Source: Mesonia sp008017825 (lineage in GTDB: Bacteria; Bacteroidota; Bacteroidia; Flavobacteriales; Flavobacteriaceae). Taken from it: DNA of 64,000 bases. Location of the stretch: positions 1 to 64,000 of the forward strand of contig NZ_VRLS01000010.1 of assembly GCF_008017825.1 (NCBI RefSeq), given 5' to 3'. A program made the translations under genes and the position numbers. Numbering within the stretch: position 1 is the stretch's first letter; the number at the start of each line of letters is the position of its first letter. Below, in pieces: positions 35,764 through 42,870 of this stretch. The notes beneath the pieces are model-generated. The model worked only from the letters and a program-made list of their open reading frames with translations, made no database searches and was not told the origin of the DNA.

Positions 35764-36549
35764 TTACTCGTCCAGTTTTACTTCATTAAGAATTAACCCA
35801 GAAGGCTGAGCTATATGTTCTAACTTAATTTTATTTTCCGCATTTAGCGTAGATTGTATAAATTCTAAAGTAACTAAACCTCTACCTAAATCAAATAAAG
35901 TACCCATCATTAGACGTATTTGATGACGTTTAAAACCTTTTCCTCTCACTTTTAATACATAACTTTTCTTCGGAAAAAAATTAGCAGTGTAAATATCATT
36001 TTCCACAATTTCACACTCATCTATCCTACCTTGTGTCTGCGTTTCTGGTTTGGGTTTGTATGCATAAGACCAAAAATCATGTTTACCTTCAAAAAGCTTT
36101 GCTCCTTCTTTCATTAATTCAATATTCAAATCTTCTTTCATAAACACCATAAAAGGAGCGCAAAATGGATGAAACTTTTCAGCAAACGCAAAAAAATACA
36201 AATACTCTTTTTGTTTAGGATGGTTGATAATATTAAAATCTTTAGTGGTTTCTGTTACTGCCAAAGCTCTTATATCTGGTGGTAAATTTTGATTTAATAA
36301 TGGGAAAAATTCTTCAACATTCAACGGTTCATTATCTACAAACAGCTCAACATAAGTCTGATTTACAGAAACTTTAGCATCTGTTCTTCCTGCAGCAATA
36401 AGTTTAAATTTTTTGCGCTCTAAAACATAAGAAATAGTACGTTCTACCATTCTTTCTACTGTATTTACATCAGGTTGTTTTTGCCAACCGTGGTAACGAA
36501 AACCTAAATATTGAAGTTTAATAAGGTAGTAAAACCTAATTCTTTGCAT
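35764..36549 (-). CDS. truA: tRNA pseudouridine synthase A
   Basis: The enzyme isomerises uridines 38-40 in the anticodon arm of tRNAs. The 261 residues show the TruA N-terminal motif QYLGFRYHGWQKQPDVNTVE (13-32), the catalytic aspartate in AAGRTDAKV (D57) and RGKGFKRHQIRLMMGTLFDLGRG near residue 210. Bacteroidota often carry more than one TruA-like paralogue; this one has a slightly divergent middle section (FAFAEKFHPF) but all catalytic elements. Confidence 0.88.
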   Translation of the reverse strand: MQRIRFYYLIKLQYLGFRYHGWQKQPDVNTVERMVERTISYVLERKKFKLIAAGRTDAKVSVNQTYVELFVDNEPLNVEEFFPLLNQNLPPDIRALAVTETTKDFNIINHPKQKEYLYFFAFAEKFHPFCAPFMVFMKEDLNIELMKEGAKLFEGKHDFWSYAYKPKPETQTQGRIDECEIVENDIYTANFFPKKSYVLKVRGKGFKRHQIRLMMGTLFDLGRGLVTLEFIQSTLNAENKIKLEHIAQPSGLILNEVKLDE

Positions 36550-36697
36550 ATCTTTTATCTTAAAAATAAATACTTATTGGAAAATGTCAATATAAAATCA
36601 TTTTTTCGTCTAAGCTAACTCATTAACGCATTTATTTCTTTATAATGAGGATTAACAAGATCAATATTCATAATTTAGTTTTTGTAATTTGTAATAT

Positions 36698-37486
36698 ATG
36701 AACAAAGAGGAAATCATTCACCAAATAGAGAATCAGAAGAAAGTACCGCATTTAAAATTTCGACTAAAAACTTCTACTGAAAATTTCACCAATAAGTTAT
36801 TTCATACGCTTTTTGATGCTGAAATTCCTGTTGAAAAAAACTTAGAAGAGCTAGAGAAAGATTTTGAAACACTTGTAGATTTAGCTTGTTGGGATCTTGA
36901 AAAACCTTGTATTAAACTTTGGGACAATTATGTAGCTAAATTACCCGAGTTGTTATATAAATTAAACAAAGATGCAGAAGCTATTTTTACTAATGACCCT
37001 GCTTCTAATTCTATAGAAGAGGTTTACTTAAGTTATCCTGGTTTCTTTGCAGTAGCTATCTATCGTTTTGCTCACGAGTTTCATGAAGCCGGTTTTCCTT
37101 TAGTCCCAAGAATGATGACAGAATATGCTCATCGTTTAACGGGTGTAGATATTCATCCTGGAGCAACTATAGGTACATCATTTTTTATAGACCACGCAAC
37201 AGGTATCGTAATTGGTGAAACTGCCATAATTAAAAATAATGTAAAAATTTATCAGGGAGTTACGTTGGGCGCTTTGTATGTAGAAAAAAATCTGAAAAAT
37301 GTAAAAAGACATCCCACCGTAGAAAATAACGTAACTATCTACGCAAATGCAACTATATTAGGTGGCAATACTATTGTCGGAAAAAACAGCATTATTGGTG
37401 GAAATGTATGGATTACTTCTTCTATTCCTGAAAATTCTTTAGTCACGCACAGTCCTGAAATTAAAATTAGACAAAATTATGAGTAG
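36698..37486 (+). CDS. cysE: Serine O-acetyltransferase
   Basis: The enzyme acetylates L-serine with acetyl-CoA to O-acetylserine, the first committed step of cysteine synthesis. The 262 residues have the helical N-terminal domain (1-150) and a left-handed beta-helix with hexapeptide repeats (DIHPGATIG, IDHATGIVIGETA, VKIYQGVTLGA, HPTVENNVTIYANATILGG). The catalytic histidine is in FFIDHATG and another conserved one in RHPTV. Its stop codon overlaps the start of cysM by eight bases, so the two pathway enzymes are translationally coupled. The C-terminal regulatory tail of E. coli CysE is not obvious. Confidence 0.93.
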   Translation: MNKEEIIHQIENQKKVPHLKFRLKTSTENFTNKLFHTLFDAEIPVEKNLEELEKDFETLVDLACWDLEKPCIKLWDNYVAKLPELLYKLNKDAEAIFTNDPASNSIEEVYLSYPGFFAVAIYRFAHEFHEAGFPLVPRMMTEYAHRLTGVDIHPGATIGTSFFIDHATGIVIGETAIIKNNVKIYQGVTLGALYVEKNLKNVKRHPTVENNVTIYANATILGGNTIVGKNSIIGGNVWITSSIPENSLVTHSPEIKIRQNYE

Positions 37487-38363
37487 TATATTAGATTTAA
37501 TTGGGAACACTCCTTTAGTGGAAGCACAAAACTTAGTGAAAAATAAAAATGTAAAGTTATTTTTTAAGTTGGAAGGAAATAATCCTGGCGGAAGTGTAAA
37601 AGACCGTCCTGCTTATAATATGATTAAAAGTGCTTTAGAGCGTGGCGATATTAGCGAAGACTCGAAACTTATTGAAGCCACTAGTGGTAATACAGGTATT
37701 GCACTGGCACTTATTGCAAAACTTTTTAATCTAAATATAGAGTTAATTATGCCAGAAAACTCTACTAAAGAACGTGTGCAAACTATGAGAGCTTATGGAG
37801 CGAAAGTTACACTTACTTCTAGTGAAACTGGAATTATGGGTTCTCGCGATTATGCTGAAAATAAAGTGAAAAATGAAGGCTATGTAGGTTTAAATCAATT
37901 TGCAAATAATGATAATTGGAAAGCGCATTACAAAACCACTGGACCAGAAATTTGGAGAGATACTGACCAAAAAATAACTCATTTTGTCTCCTCTATGGGT
38001 ACTACAGGTACTATTATGGGGACTTCCACTTATTTAAAAGAACAAAACGAAGATATTCAAATTATTGGCGTACAACCTACAGATAATTCTAAAATTCCTG
38101 GTATTAGAAAATGGCCAACAGAATATTTACCCAAAATTTTTAATCCTAAAAAAATAGATCAAGTAATTGAAATTAGTGAAGAGGAAGCTAGAGCAATGAC
38201 AAAACGCTTAGCAAAAAAAGAAGGGATTTTTGCAGGTATGAGTAGCGGCGGTGCTGCAGCAGCAGCATTAAAACTTATAGAGACTATGGAAGAAGGTGTG
38301 GTAGTATCTATTGTTTGTGATCGTGGAGATCGTTATCTCTCTTCTGATTTATTTGAAGAATAA
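37479..38363 (+). CDS. cysM: Cysteine synthase (O-acetylserine sulfhydrylase, CysM type)
   Basis: A PLP enzyme that replaces the acetyl group of O-acetylserine with sulfide to make cysteine. The 294 residues show SILDLIGNTPLVEAQ at the start, the PLP lysine in NPGGSVKDRPA (K41), EATSGNTGIALA, SSMGTTGTIMG and GIFAGMSSGGA. KDRPA rather than KDRIA and the short length favour CysM, whereas CysK usually has about 310 residues. It directly follows and overlaps cysE. Confidence 0.92.
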   Translation: MSSILDLIGNTPLVEAQNLVKNKNVKLFFKLEGNNPGGSVKDRPAYNMIKSALERGDISEDSKLIEATSGNTGIALALIAKLFNLNIELIMPENSTKERVQTMRAYGAKVTLTSSETGIMGSRDYAENKVKNEGYVGLNQFANNDNWKAHYKTTGPEIWRDTDQKITHFVSSMGTTGTIMGTSTYLKEQNEDIQIIGVQPTDNSKIPGIRKWPTEYLPKIFNPKKIDQVIEISEEEARAMTKRLAKKEGIFAGMSSGGAAAAALKLIETMEEGVVVSIVCDRGDRYLSSDLFEE

Positions 38364-38380
38364 TTTTTGGTTTAAAAGTC

Positions 38381-38388
38381 TATTTTTG
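38381..38388 (+). promoter_or_regulatory. Possible -7 box TATTTTTG after cysM
   Basis: TATTTTTG matches TAnnTTTG and lies 90 bases before the start codon of the exported protein gene at 38479. The nearest TTG with a plausible position (38353-38355) is 25 bases away, slightly too far, so the assignment is tentative. Confidence 0.35.
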
Positions 38389-38478
38389 TGAATTCGGGAA
38401 TGATGAAATGTTAGACATCTTATTATTTCCGAATTTTATATTTACAAACCATCATTTTTAATTAGCGTCTCTCTTCTA

Positions 38479-39018
38479 ATGAAATATTTCAAATCACTAG
38501 TTTTTTGTTTTTTAGTTATTCCAGCATTTACCATATCTGCTCAAATTCATCAGCTTAAAGAAATTTCTTTGTTCGAAGATAAACTACAAATTAAAGTTCC
38601 GATTGATTTTGAAGTAATGACAGAAGAGTTACTCAAAATAAAATATCCCTTATCTAGAAGACCAACATTGGCATATTCTAATGAAAAAGGAAATATAAAT
38701 GTAGCATTTAATTTAACACCGAGCCCTGCTAACCAAGAACTTATTGAAACATATAAAAATACATTTGTTAAGACTTTCAAATCATTTTATCCTTCTGCAG
38801 AATGGAAAGATCAAGGTATAAGAAATGTAAACGGGCAAAATGTAGGTTACTTAGAACTAATTACTCCAGCAGCTGACACCAATATTTATAATTTAATTTT
38901 CTTTACCAATTTAAACGATAAACTATTACTTTGTACTTTTAATTGTTCTGAAGAAATTTTACCAGAATGGAAAAGTACCGCAGCAGAAATTATGAATTCT
39001 TTAAACGTAAAGAAATAG
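38479..39018 (+). CDS. Exported protein of unknown function
   Basis: A 179-residue protein with signal peptide MKYFKSLVFCFLVIPAFTISAQ and a compact mature domain. The mature part has LFEDKLQIKVPIDFEVMTEELLKIKYP near its start and a conserved-looking end LLCTFNCSEEILPEWKSTAAEIMNSL. The layout (short exported domain ending in EIMNSL) resembles small beta-sandwich proteins seen in flavobacteria, but I do not recognise a named family. It converges with the DUF2461 gene after one base. Confidence 0.65.
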   Translation: MKYFKSLVFCFLVIPAFTISAQIHQLKEISLFEDKLQIKVPIDFEVMTEELLKIKYPLSRRPTLAYSNEKGNINVAFNLTPSPANQELIETYKNTFVKTFKSFYPSAEWKDQGIRNVNGQNVGYLELITPAADTNIYNLIFFTNLNDKLLLCTFNCSEEILPEWKSTAAEIMNSLNVKK

Positions 39019-39019
39019 A

Positions 39020-39697
39020 TTAATCAATTAAAGAAACTCCGTTTAAATCTGTAGTTAAAACATTACTCATATAATTAAAAAACGGTTTTATTGCTTTAAA
39101 ATGATCATTAACGGTACTAGCAAACTTCGGCTCCAGTACTTCTTTATCGTTAAACTTTTTAGTAAACGTCCATTGTTTTAAATTCAATAAATCAATATCT
39201 GGATGCGATTTATCAAAACCTTTAGGCGCTGTTTTTAAACGCTCCCCTTCTACTTTACCCCAAAACTTTTTTAATTCTTTTTGCTGAAGAATTTCTTTTA
39301 TCTCTTCCGCATCCATTTCTACCTCTTTTCTAATTCGGTATAAATCTTCTTTAGCCGGATTCCAAAAACCTACCGCAATAAAAGATTTATTATCTGGTTG
39401 AATATGTACATAATATCCACCTCTTAATTCTGGTTTTTTACGTGTAAAACTAGCACCAAAGTTTGTTTTGTACGGAGTTTTATCTTTAGAAAAACGTACG
39501 TCTCTATAAATTCTAAAAACTTTAGTTTTCTCTATTTGATCATGTTGATTCAGCTGAAACTCAATTTCTTTATAGAATTCTTTCATTTCTGCTTCTATAG
39601 ATTTGAATTTAGGTTTGTGCTCTTCAAACCAATCTCTATCATTATTATTTTGCAGCTGAAGTAAAAATGGGAGTGCTTCTTGGGGTATAGATTTCAT
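39020..39697 (-). CDS. DUF2461 domain protein
   Basis: A 225-residue cytoplasmic protein with the DUF2461 (TIGR02453) pattern: LPFLLQLQNNNDRDWFEEHKP at 9-29, FRIYRDVRFSKDKTPYKTNFGA (the conserved RDxRFSxDKTPYK block), GGYYVHIQPDNKSFIAVGFW, and KGFDKSHPDIDLLNLK. The family is common in Bacteroidota and some eukaryotes and has no known activity. It is monocistronic with a TAACTTTG box just upstream; the repeat array starts 50 bases further on. Confidence 0.88.
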   Translation of the reverse strand: MKSIPQEALPFLLQLQNNNDRDWFEEHKPKFKSIEAEMKEFYKEIEFQLNQHDQIEKTKVFRIYRDVRFSKDKTPYKTNFGASFTRKKPELRGGYYVHIQPDNKSFIAVGFWNPAKEDLYRIRKEVEMDAEEIKEILQQKELKKFWGKVEGERLKTAPKGFDKSHPDIDLLNLKQWTFTKKFNDKEVLEPKFASTVNDHFKAIKPFFNYMSNVLTTDLNGVSLID

Positions 39698-39713
39698 TAC
39701 ATTGCTTTTTCTT

Positions 39714-39721
39714 CAAAGTTA
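39714..39721 (-). promoter_or_regulatory. Putative -7 box TAACTTTG for the DUF2461 gene
   Basis: The minus strand reads TAACTTTG, a TAnnTTTG match 16 bases before the start codon at 39697. No TTG sits at the usual -33 distance. Confidence 0.45.
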
Positions 39722-39746
39722 TAAAACTTATTTTTCTTTTGAATTA

Positions 39747-40018
39747 TCATCACCTCAAACTTGATTTGGGATCACATACAAGTTTACAGACAATCACTTT
39801 TATTCTTTTGATGCGATGCTGAATCAAGTTCAGCATGACAATAACAATTTACTCTGTTTTCCGCATAGCGTCATCCCAAACTTGATTTGGGATCTCATAT
39901 AGACTTCCAAGTAATAGGTTTTATTATTTTGGTGGGATGCTGAATCAAGTTCAGCATGACTAAAGAATTAATTTTGCCTTCCACATATCGTCATCCCAGA
40001 CTTGATCTGGGATCACAT
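39747..40018. repeat. Array of five alternating hairpin elements (left of the GIY-YIG gene)
   Basis: Five palindromic elements lie at 39747-39777, 39815-39839, 39869-39898, 39936-39960 and 39989-40018. Odd ones read GTCAT or TCATC, then a CCCAAA-type stem, CTTGAT, the matching arm and ATCTCAT or ATCACAT. Even ones are the same design inverted with a GCTGAA/TTCAGC stem. Start-to-start distances are 68, 54, 67 and 53 bases, so the unit repeats every 121 or so. The last copy ends five bases before the GIY-YIG stop codon. This fills the 325-base gap after the DUF2461 gene; I see no gene in it. Confidence 0.9.
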
Positions 40019-40022
40019 TCGG

Positions 40023-40304
40023 TTAGGTTAGTTCAATTGTTTTTAATTCAGGGTTTAGTTTTTTAACCAAATCAATTTTCCAATTCTTTTTCCAACTTTT
40101 CAGTTGTTTCTCTCTTTTTATTGCTTCTTGAATGTCTAAAAACTCTTCGAAATAAATTAAATACTTCAAGTTATATTTTGCAGTAAATAAAGAACCTTTA
40201 CCTAATTGGTGCTCTGTTATTCGTTTGCTTAAATTAGATGTAACACCAGTATAGAATGTAGTTCTATATTCATTAGTAATTATATAAACATAGAAAGTTT
40301 TCAT
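40023..40304 (-). CDS. GIY-YIG nuclease family protein
   Basis: A 93-residue stand-alone GIY-YIG domain of the YhbQ/UPF0213 type. The signature appears as FYVYIITNEYRTTFYTGVT (4-22), followed by the arginine in LSKRITEHQLGKG and the later YFEEFLDIQEAIKREKQLKSWKK, which supplies the conserved glutamate and basic helix. Such domains cleave one DNA strand or bind branched DNA; the function of the stand-alone form is unsettled. It sits at the 3' end of the his gene cluster but is enclosed on both sides by copies of the hairpin array, an association that may be functional (see findings). Confidence 0.88.
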   Translation of the reverse strand: MKTFYVYIITNEYRTTFYTGVTSNLSKRITEHQLGKGSLFTAKYNLKYLIYFEEFLDIQEAIKREKQLKSWKKNWKIDLVKKLNPELKTIELT

Positions 40305-40373
40305 TACAAATTATTTGCTATGAAGAAATATCAAGAAAATTAATCAAAATTAACTACAATAAAAAAGCCAAAA

Positions 40374-40522
40374 GTCATCCCTAACTTGATTTAGGGATTA
40401 CATACAGGTTTGCAGACAATCACTTTTATTATTTTGATGCGATGCTGAATCAAGTTCAGCATGACGATGAGAATTTACTTTGTAAATCATGTGTCGTCAT
40501 CCCAAACTTGATTTGGGATCTC
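40374..40522. repeat. Array of three alternating hairpin elements (right of the GIY-YIG gene)
   Basis: Three elements at 40374-40403, 40441-40466 and 40495-40522 repeat the alternating design of the left array. Start-to-start spacing of 67 and 54 bases is the same. Spacer sequence is shared too: CAGACAATCACTTTTATT occurs both here and in the left array. The first stem here is CCCTAA/TTAGGG, different in sequence from the left copies but still self-complementary. Confidence 0.9.
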
Positions 40523-40538
40523 TTCCTGCTAAATTTAA

Positions 40539-41189
40539 TTATGAATTTTTTAACTGATCCTGAATAAACAACAATAAATTACCTTCATCAAAACTAACTC
40601 TTGCCGTTTTCTGAGTAATTGTATTCCTAGTTCCTATCCTAGAAATTATATTTAAATCTTCTTTATAAAGAGGATATTTTACTCCTTCAGAAGTAACTTG
40701 TTTAGCATCTGGAAAAGGATATAAAGACAAAGTTTCGTTTTTAAAACCTTCTATAACTGTTTCGTTTTCAGCAAAAAAATAAAAGCCAAAATCGTCAAAA
40801 CATCTAATCTCAATTTCATTTTTATGTTTCAACATTGAGGTTAAATTACCTAAAAAATGATCTTGTTCTAATCCACTACAACCAAATACTGATACACTTT
40901 TAAAACCATCTTCTATAATTAAACGCAATGCTTTTTCAAAATCTGTAGCATTTTGATCTGGCGTTTCTATAATTTTTACTTCAGAAGAAATTTCAGTAAT
41001 TGCAATAGAATCAAAATCACCAGAGACTACATCTGGTTGAATACCTTTAGCTTTTAAACTTTTATAAGCACCGTCTGTACAGTATATTTTTTGAAAGTGA
41101 GTTAATTGCGGAATTTTCTGAGGAAATTGTCCGTTAATGAATAAAACTACCTCACTTTCAAACTTGTAATCGTCACGATGAATATGCAT
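40539..41189 (-). CDS. thiN: Thiamine pyrophosphokinase
   Basis: The enzyme transfers pyrophosphate from ATP to thiamine to form thiamine diphosphate. The 216 residues show the TPK family motifs: IYCTDGAYKSLKAKGIQPDVVSGDFDS (37-63; binding and Mg2+ aspartates), DQNATDFEKALRL (78-90), and GLEQDHFLGNLTSML. A C-terminal TPK_B1-like region follows (ETLSLYPF, GVKYPL). Its start codon overlaps the hisIE stop by one base, so it is translated with the his operon although thiamine and histidine pathways are not directly linked. Confidence 0.87.
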   Translation of the reverse strand: MHIHRDDYKFESEVVLFINGQFPQKIPQLTHFQKIYCTDGAYKSLKAKGIQPDVVSGDFDSIAITEISSEVKIIETPDQNATDFEKALRLIIEDGFKSVSVFGCSGLEQDHFLGNLTSMLKHKNEIEIRCFDDFGFYFFAENETVIEGFKNETLSLYPFPDAKQVTSEGVKYPLYKEDLNIISRIGTRNTITQKTARVSFDEGNLLLFIQDQLKNS

Positions 41190-41785
41190 TAATTTCTTTT
41201 TTCTAAAACTTTTACAATATCGTTTAATTCATAACCTTTTGCCTTCAATAAAATTAAATAATGAAACAATAAATCTGCCGACTCATTCAAAAATAAATCT
41301 TCATTGTCATCTTTAGCTTCAATAACTACTTCTACTGCCTCTTCCCCTACTTTTTGCGCAATTTTATTCATGCCTTTAGCAAAAAGTGAAGCTACATAAC
41401 TATCGTCTGGCGTAGATTGATTTTTACGGTTTTCAATAATTTGTTCTAATTCTGAAATAAACCCATAATCTTGTTTATTTTTCTCTTGCCAACAAGTATC
41501 GTCTCCTGTATGACAAACGGGACCTACTGGGTTTACGTGTATTAAAAGCGTATCGTTATCACAATCTAATTTGATATCTACTAATTGTAAAAAGTTTCCA
41601 CTTTCTTCTCCTTTGGTCCATAAACGTTTTTTAGTTCTGCTATAAAAAGTTACTTTTTTAGATTCGTTAGTTTTTAAGAATGCTTCTTCATTCATATACC
41701 CCAACATCAAAACCTTTAAGGTTTTAGCGTCTTGAATTACCGCAGGCACAAGTCCATCATTATTTTTATTAAAATCTATATTCAT
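41189..41785 (-). CDS. hisIE: Bifunctional phosphoribosyl-AMP cyclohydrolase / phosphoribosyl-ATP diphosphatase
   Basis: Catalyses steps 2 and 3 of histidine synthesis. The N-terminal HisI domain (about 1-105) has MLGYMNEEAFLKT, FYSRTKKRLWTKGEESGN, the Mg2+ site DCDNDTLL and the zinc-binding CHTGDDTCW. The C-terminal HisE domain (about 108-198) has SYVASLFAKGMNKIAQKVGEEAVEVVIEAK and ESADLLFHYLILLKAKG. The 198-residue fused form is typical. It overlaps thiN by one base; a 106-base gap without a recognisable repeat separates it from hisF. Confidence 0.95.
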   Translation of the reverse strand: MNIDFNKNNDGLVPAVIQDAKTLKVLMLGYMNEEAFLKTNESKKVTFYSRTKKRLWTKGEESGNFLQLVDIKLDCDNDTLLIHVNPVGPVCHTGDDTCWQEKNKQDYGFISELEQIIENRKNQSTPDDSYVASLFAKGMNKIAQKVGEEAVEVVIEAKDDNEDLFLNESADLLFHYLILLKAKGYELNDIVKVLEKRN

Positions 41786-41891
41786 TGTTTTATCTTTTGA
41801 AATAACCTCTAGATTCTGTTTGAGGCTACATTTATTATTTGTTCATCATCCAGAAGTTGTTTCAAGATCTGATTAATAACTCTACTAATTT

Positions 41892-42647
41892 CTAACTTCT
41901 CACTAAAACACCTTCTTCAGTTAAAAAACTTTTTAATTCTGGAATTGCTATTTCTTTAAAATGAAATACACTTGCTGCCAAAGCTGCATCTGCTTTTCCT
42001 TCTTTAAATGTATCTGCAAAATGCTGCATATTTCCCGCTCCTCCAGAAGCGATTATCGGAATATTTAACTCATTAGATAATTTAGCCAAAGCTTCATTAG
42101 CAAATCCATTTTTGGTTCCGTCATTATTCATGGAAGTAAATAAAATTTCACCAGCTCCACGTTTTTCTACTTCTTTTGCCCAATCAAATAAGTTTAATTT
42201 AGTTGGTAATTTACCACCAACTAAATGCACAATCCACTTACCGTCAACTTGTTTTGCATCTATGGCTACTACCACACACTGACTACCAAATTTAGCTGAG
42301 AGTTCATTAATTAAATCTGGTCTTTTTACTGCGGAAGAATTAATAGAAACTTTATCTGCTCCAGATTGCAAAAGAATATCTACATCTTCTACGGAAGAAA
42401 TACCACCACCAACTGTAAACGGAATATTTACTTTCTCTGCTACATGAAGTACCAAATCAGCTAGTGTTTTTCGTTTTTCTTCTGTAGCAGATATATCCAA
42501 AAAGACCAACTCATCTGCTCCATTTTCAGCATAAATTTGAGCCAGTTCTACAGGATCTCCTGCATCCCGTAAATCTACAAAGTTCACGCCTTTTACCGTT
42601 CTTCCGTTTTTAATATCTAGACAAGGAACTATTCTTTTGGTAAGCAT
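41892..42647 (-). CDS. hisF: Imidazole glycerol phosphate synthase subunit HisF
   Basis: The cyclase subunit, a TIM barrel that uses ammonia from HisH to close the imidazole ring and release AICAR. The 251 residues show the family start LTKRIVPCLDIKNGRTVKGVNF with catalytic D11, the phosphate-binding TVGGGISSVED, the second catalytic aspartate in VVAIDAKQVDGKW and the C-terminal phosphate loop IIASGGAGN. Its partner hisH lies two genes upstream. A 223-base gap with two interrupted or intact hairpin elements separates it from hisA. Confidence 0.95.
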   Translation of the reverse strand: MLTKRIVPCLDIKNGRTVKGVNFVDLRDAGDPVELAQIYAENGADELVFLDISATEEKRKTLADLVLHVAEKVNIPFTVGGGISSVEDVDILLQSGADKVSINSSAVKRPDLINELSAKFGSQCVVVAIDAKQVDGKWIVHLVGGKLPTKLNLFDWAKEVEKRGAGEILFTSMNNDGTKNGFANEALAKLSNELNIPIIASGGAGNMQHFADTFKEGKADAALAASVFHFKEIAIPELKSFLTEEGVLVRS

Positions 42648-42699
42648 AATATATTTTTTTATTGAAATGTATTCAATGTTTTATTTTCTCTGTTGATGC

Positions 42700-42801
42700 G
42701 ATGCTGAAATCGAAGATTCAACGTTGTTAATCAAGTTCAGCATGACGTACTCTAGTTTATTTTTAAATTATCGTCATTCCAGACTTGATCTGGAATCTCA
42801 T
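42700..42801. repeat. Hairpin element pair in the hisF-hisA gap, first copy interrupted
   Basis: The copy at 42772-42801 is intact (CGTCATTCCAGA, CTTGATC, TGGAATCTCAT). The inverted copy at 42700-42747 has its left arm GATGCTGAA and right part ATCAAGTTCAGCATGACG separated by 21 extra bases (42709-42729). Start-to-start distance is 72 bases, close to the array spacing of 67. It is a minimal alternating pair like those around the GIY-YIG gene. Confidence 0.8.
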
Positions 42802-42824
42802 CTTGTTTTTATTAATCACAAAGA

Positions 42825-42848
42825 CTTCTCGACTCCGCTTAAAGTGAC
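42825..42848. repeat. Second-family repeat, CTCGACTCCGCTTAAAGTGAC type
   Basis: The segment TTCTCGACTCCGCTT followed by AAAGTGAC is unlike the CTTGAT-centred hairpins. A close relative (GTCTCCGCTTGAAGTGACAG) occurs inside hisA at 43027-43046, and looser relatives are at 47925-47950 and 48105-48125. Confidence 0.5.
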
Positions 42849-42870
42849 TTTTGTACTTCTAATTTTATTA

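Noticed and set aside
40023..40304. GIY-YIG gene as a group I intron homing endonuclease or UvrC fragment
   Set aside because: It is a complete small YhbQ-type domain with its own start and stop, no intron-like interrupted gene around it and no UvrC HhH region.
39747..40522. Regular repeats read as a CRISPR array
   Set aside because: Units alternate in orientation, are themselves palindromic with variable stems, and the spacers between them are repeated instead of unique. No cas gene is near.
40300..40540. Thiamine diphosphate riboswitch near thiN
   Set aside because: The region holds hairpin repeats downstream of the gene; no CTGAGA or ACCTGATCT-type core is seen upstream of thiN, which overlaps hisIE.
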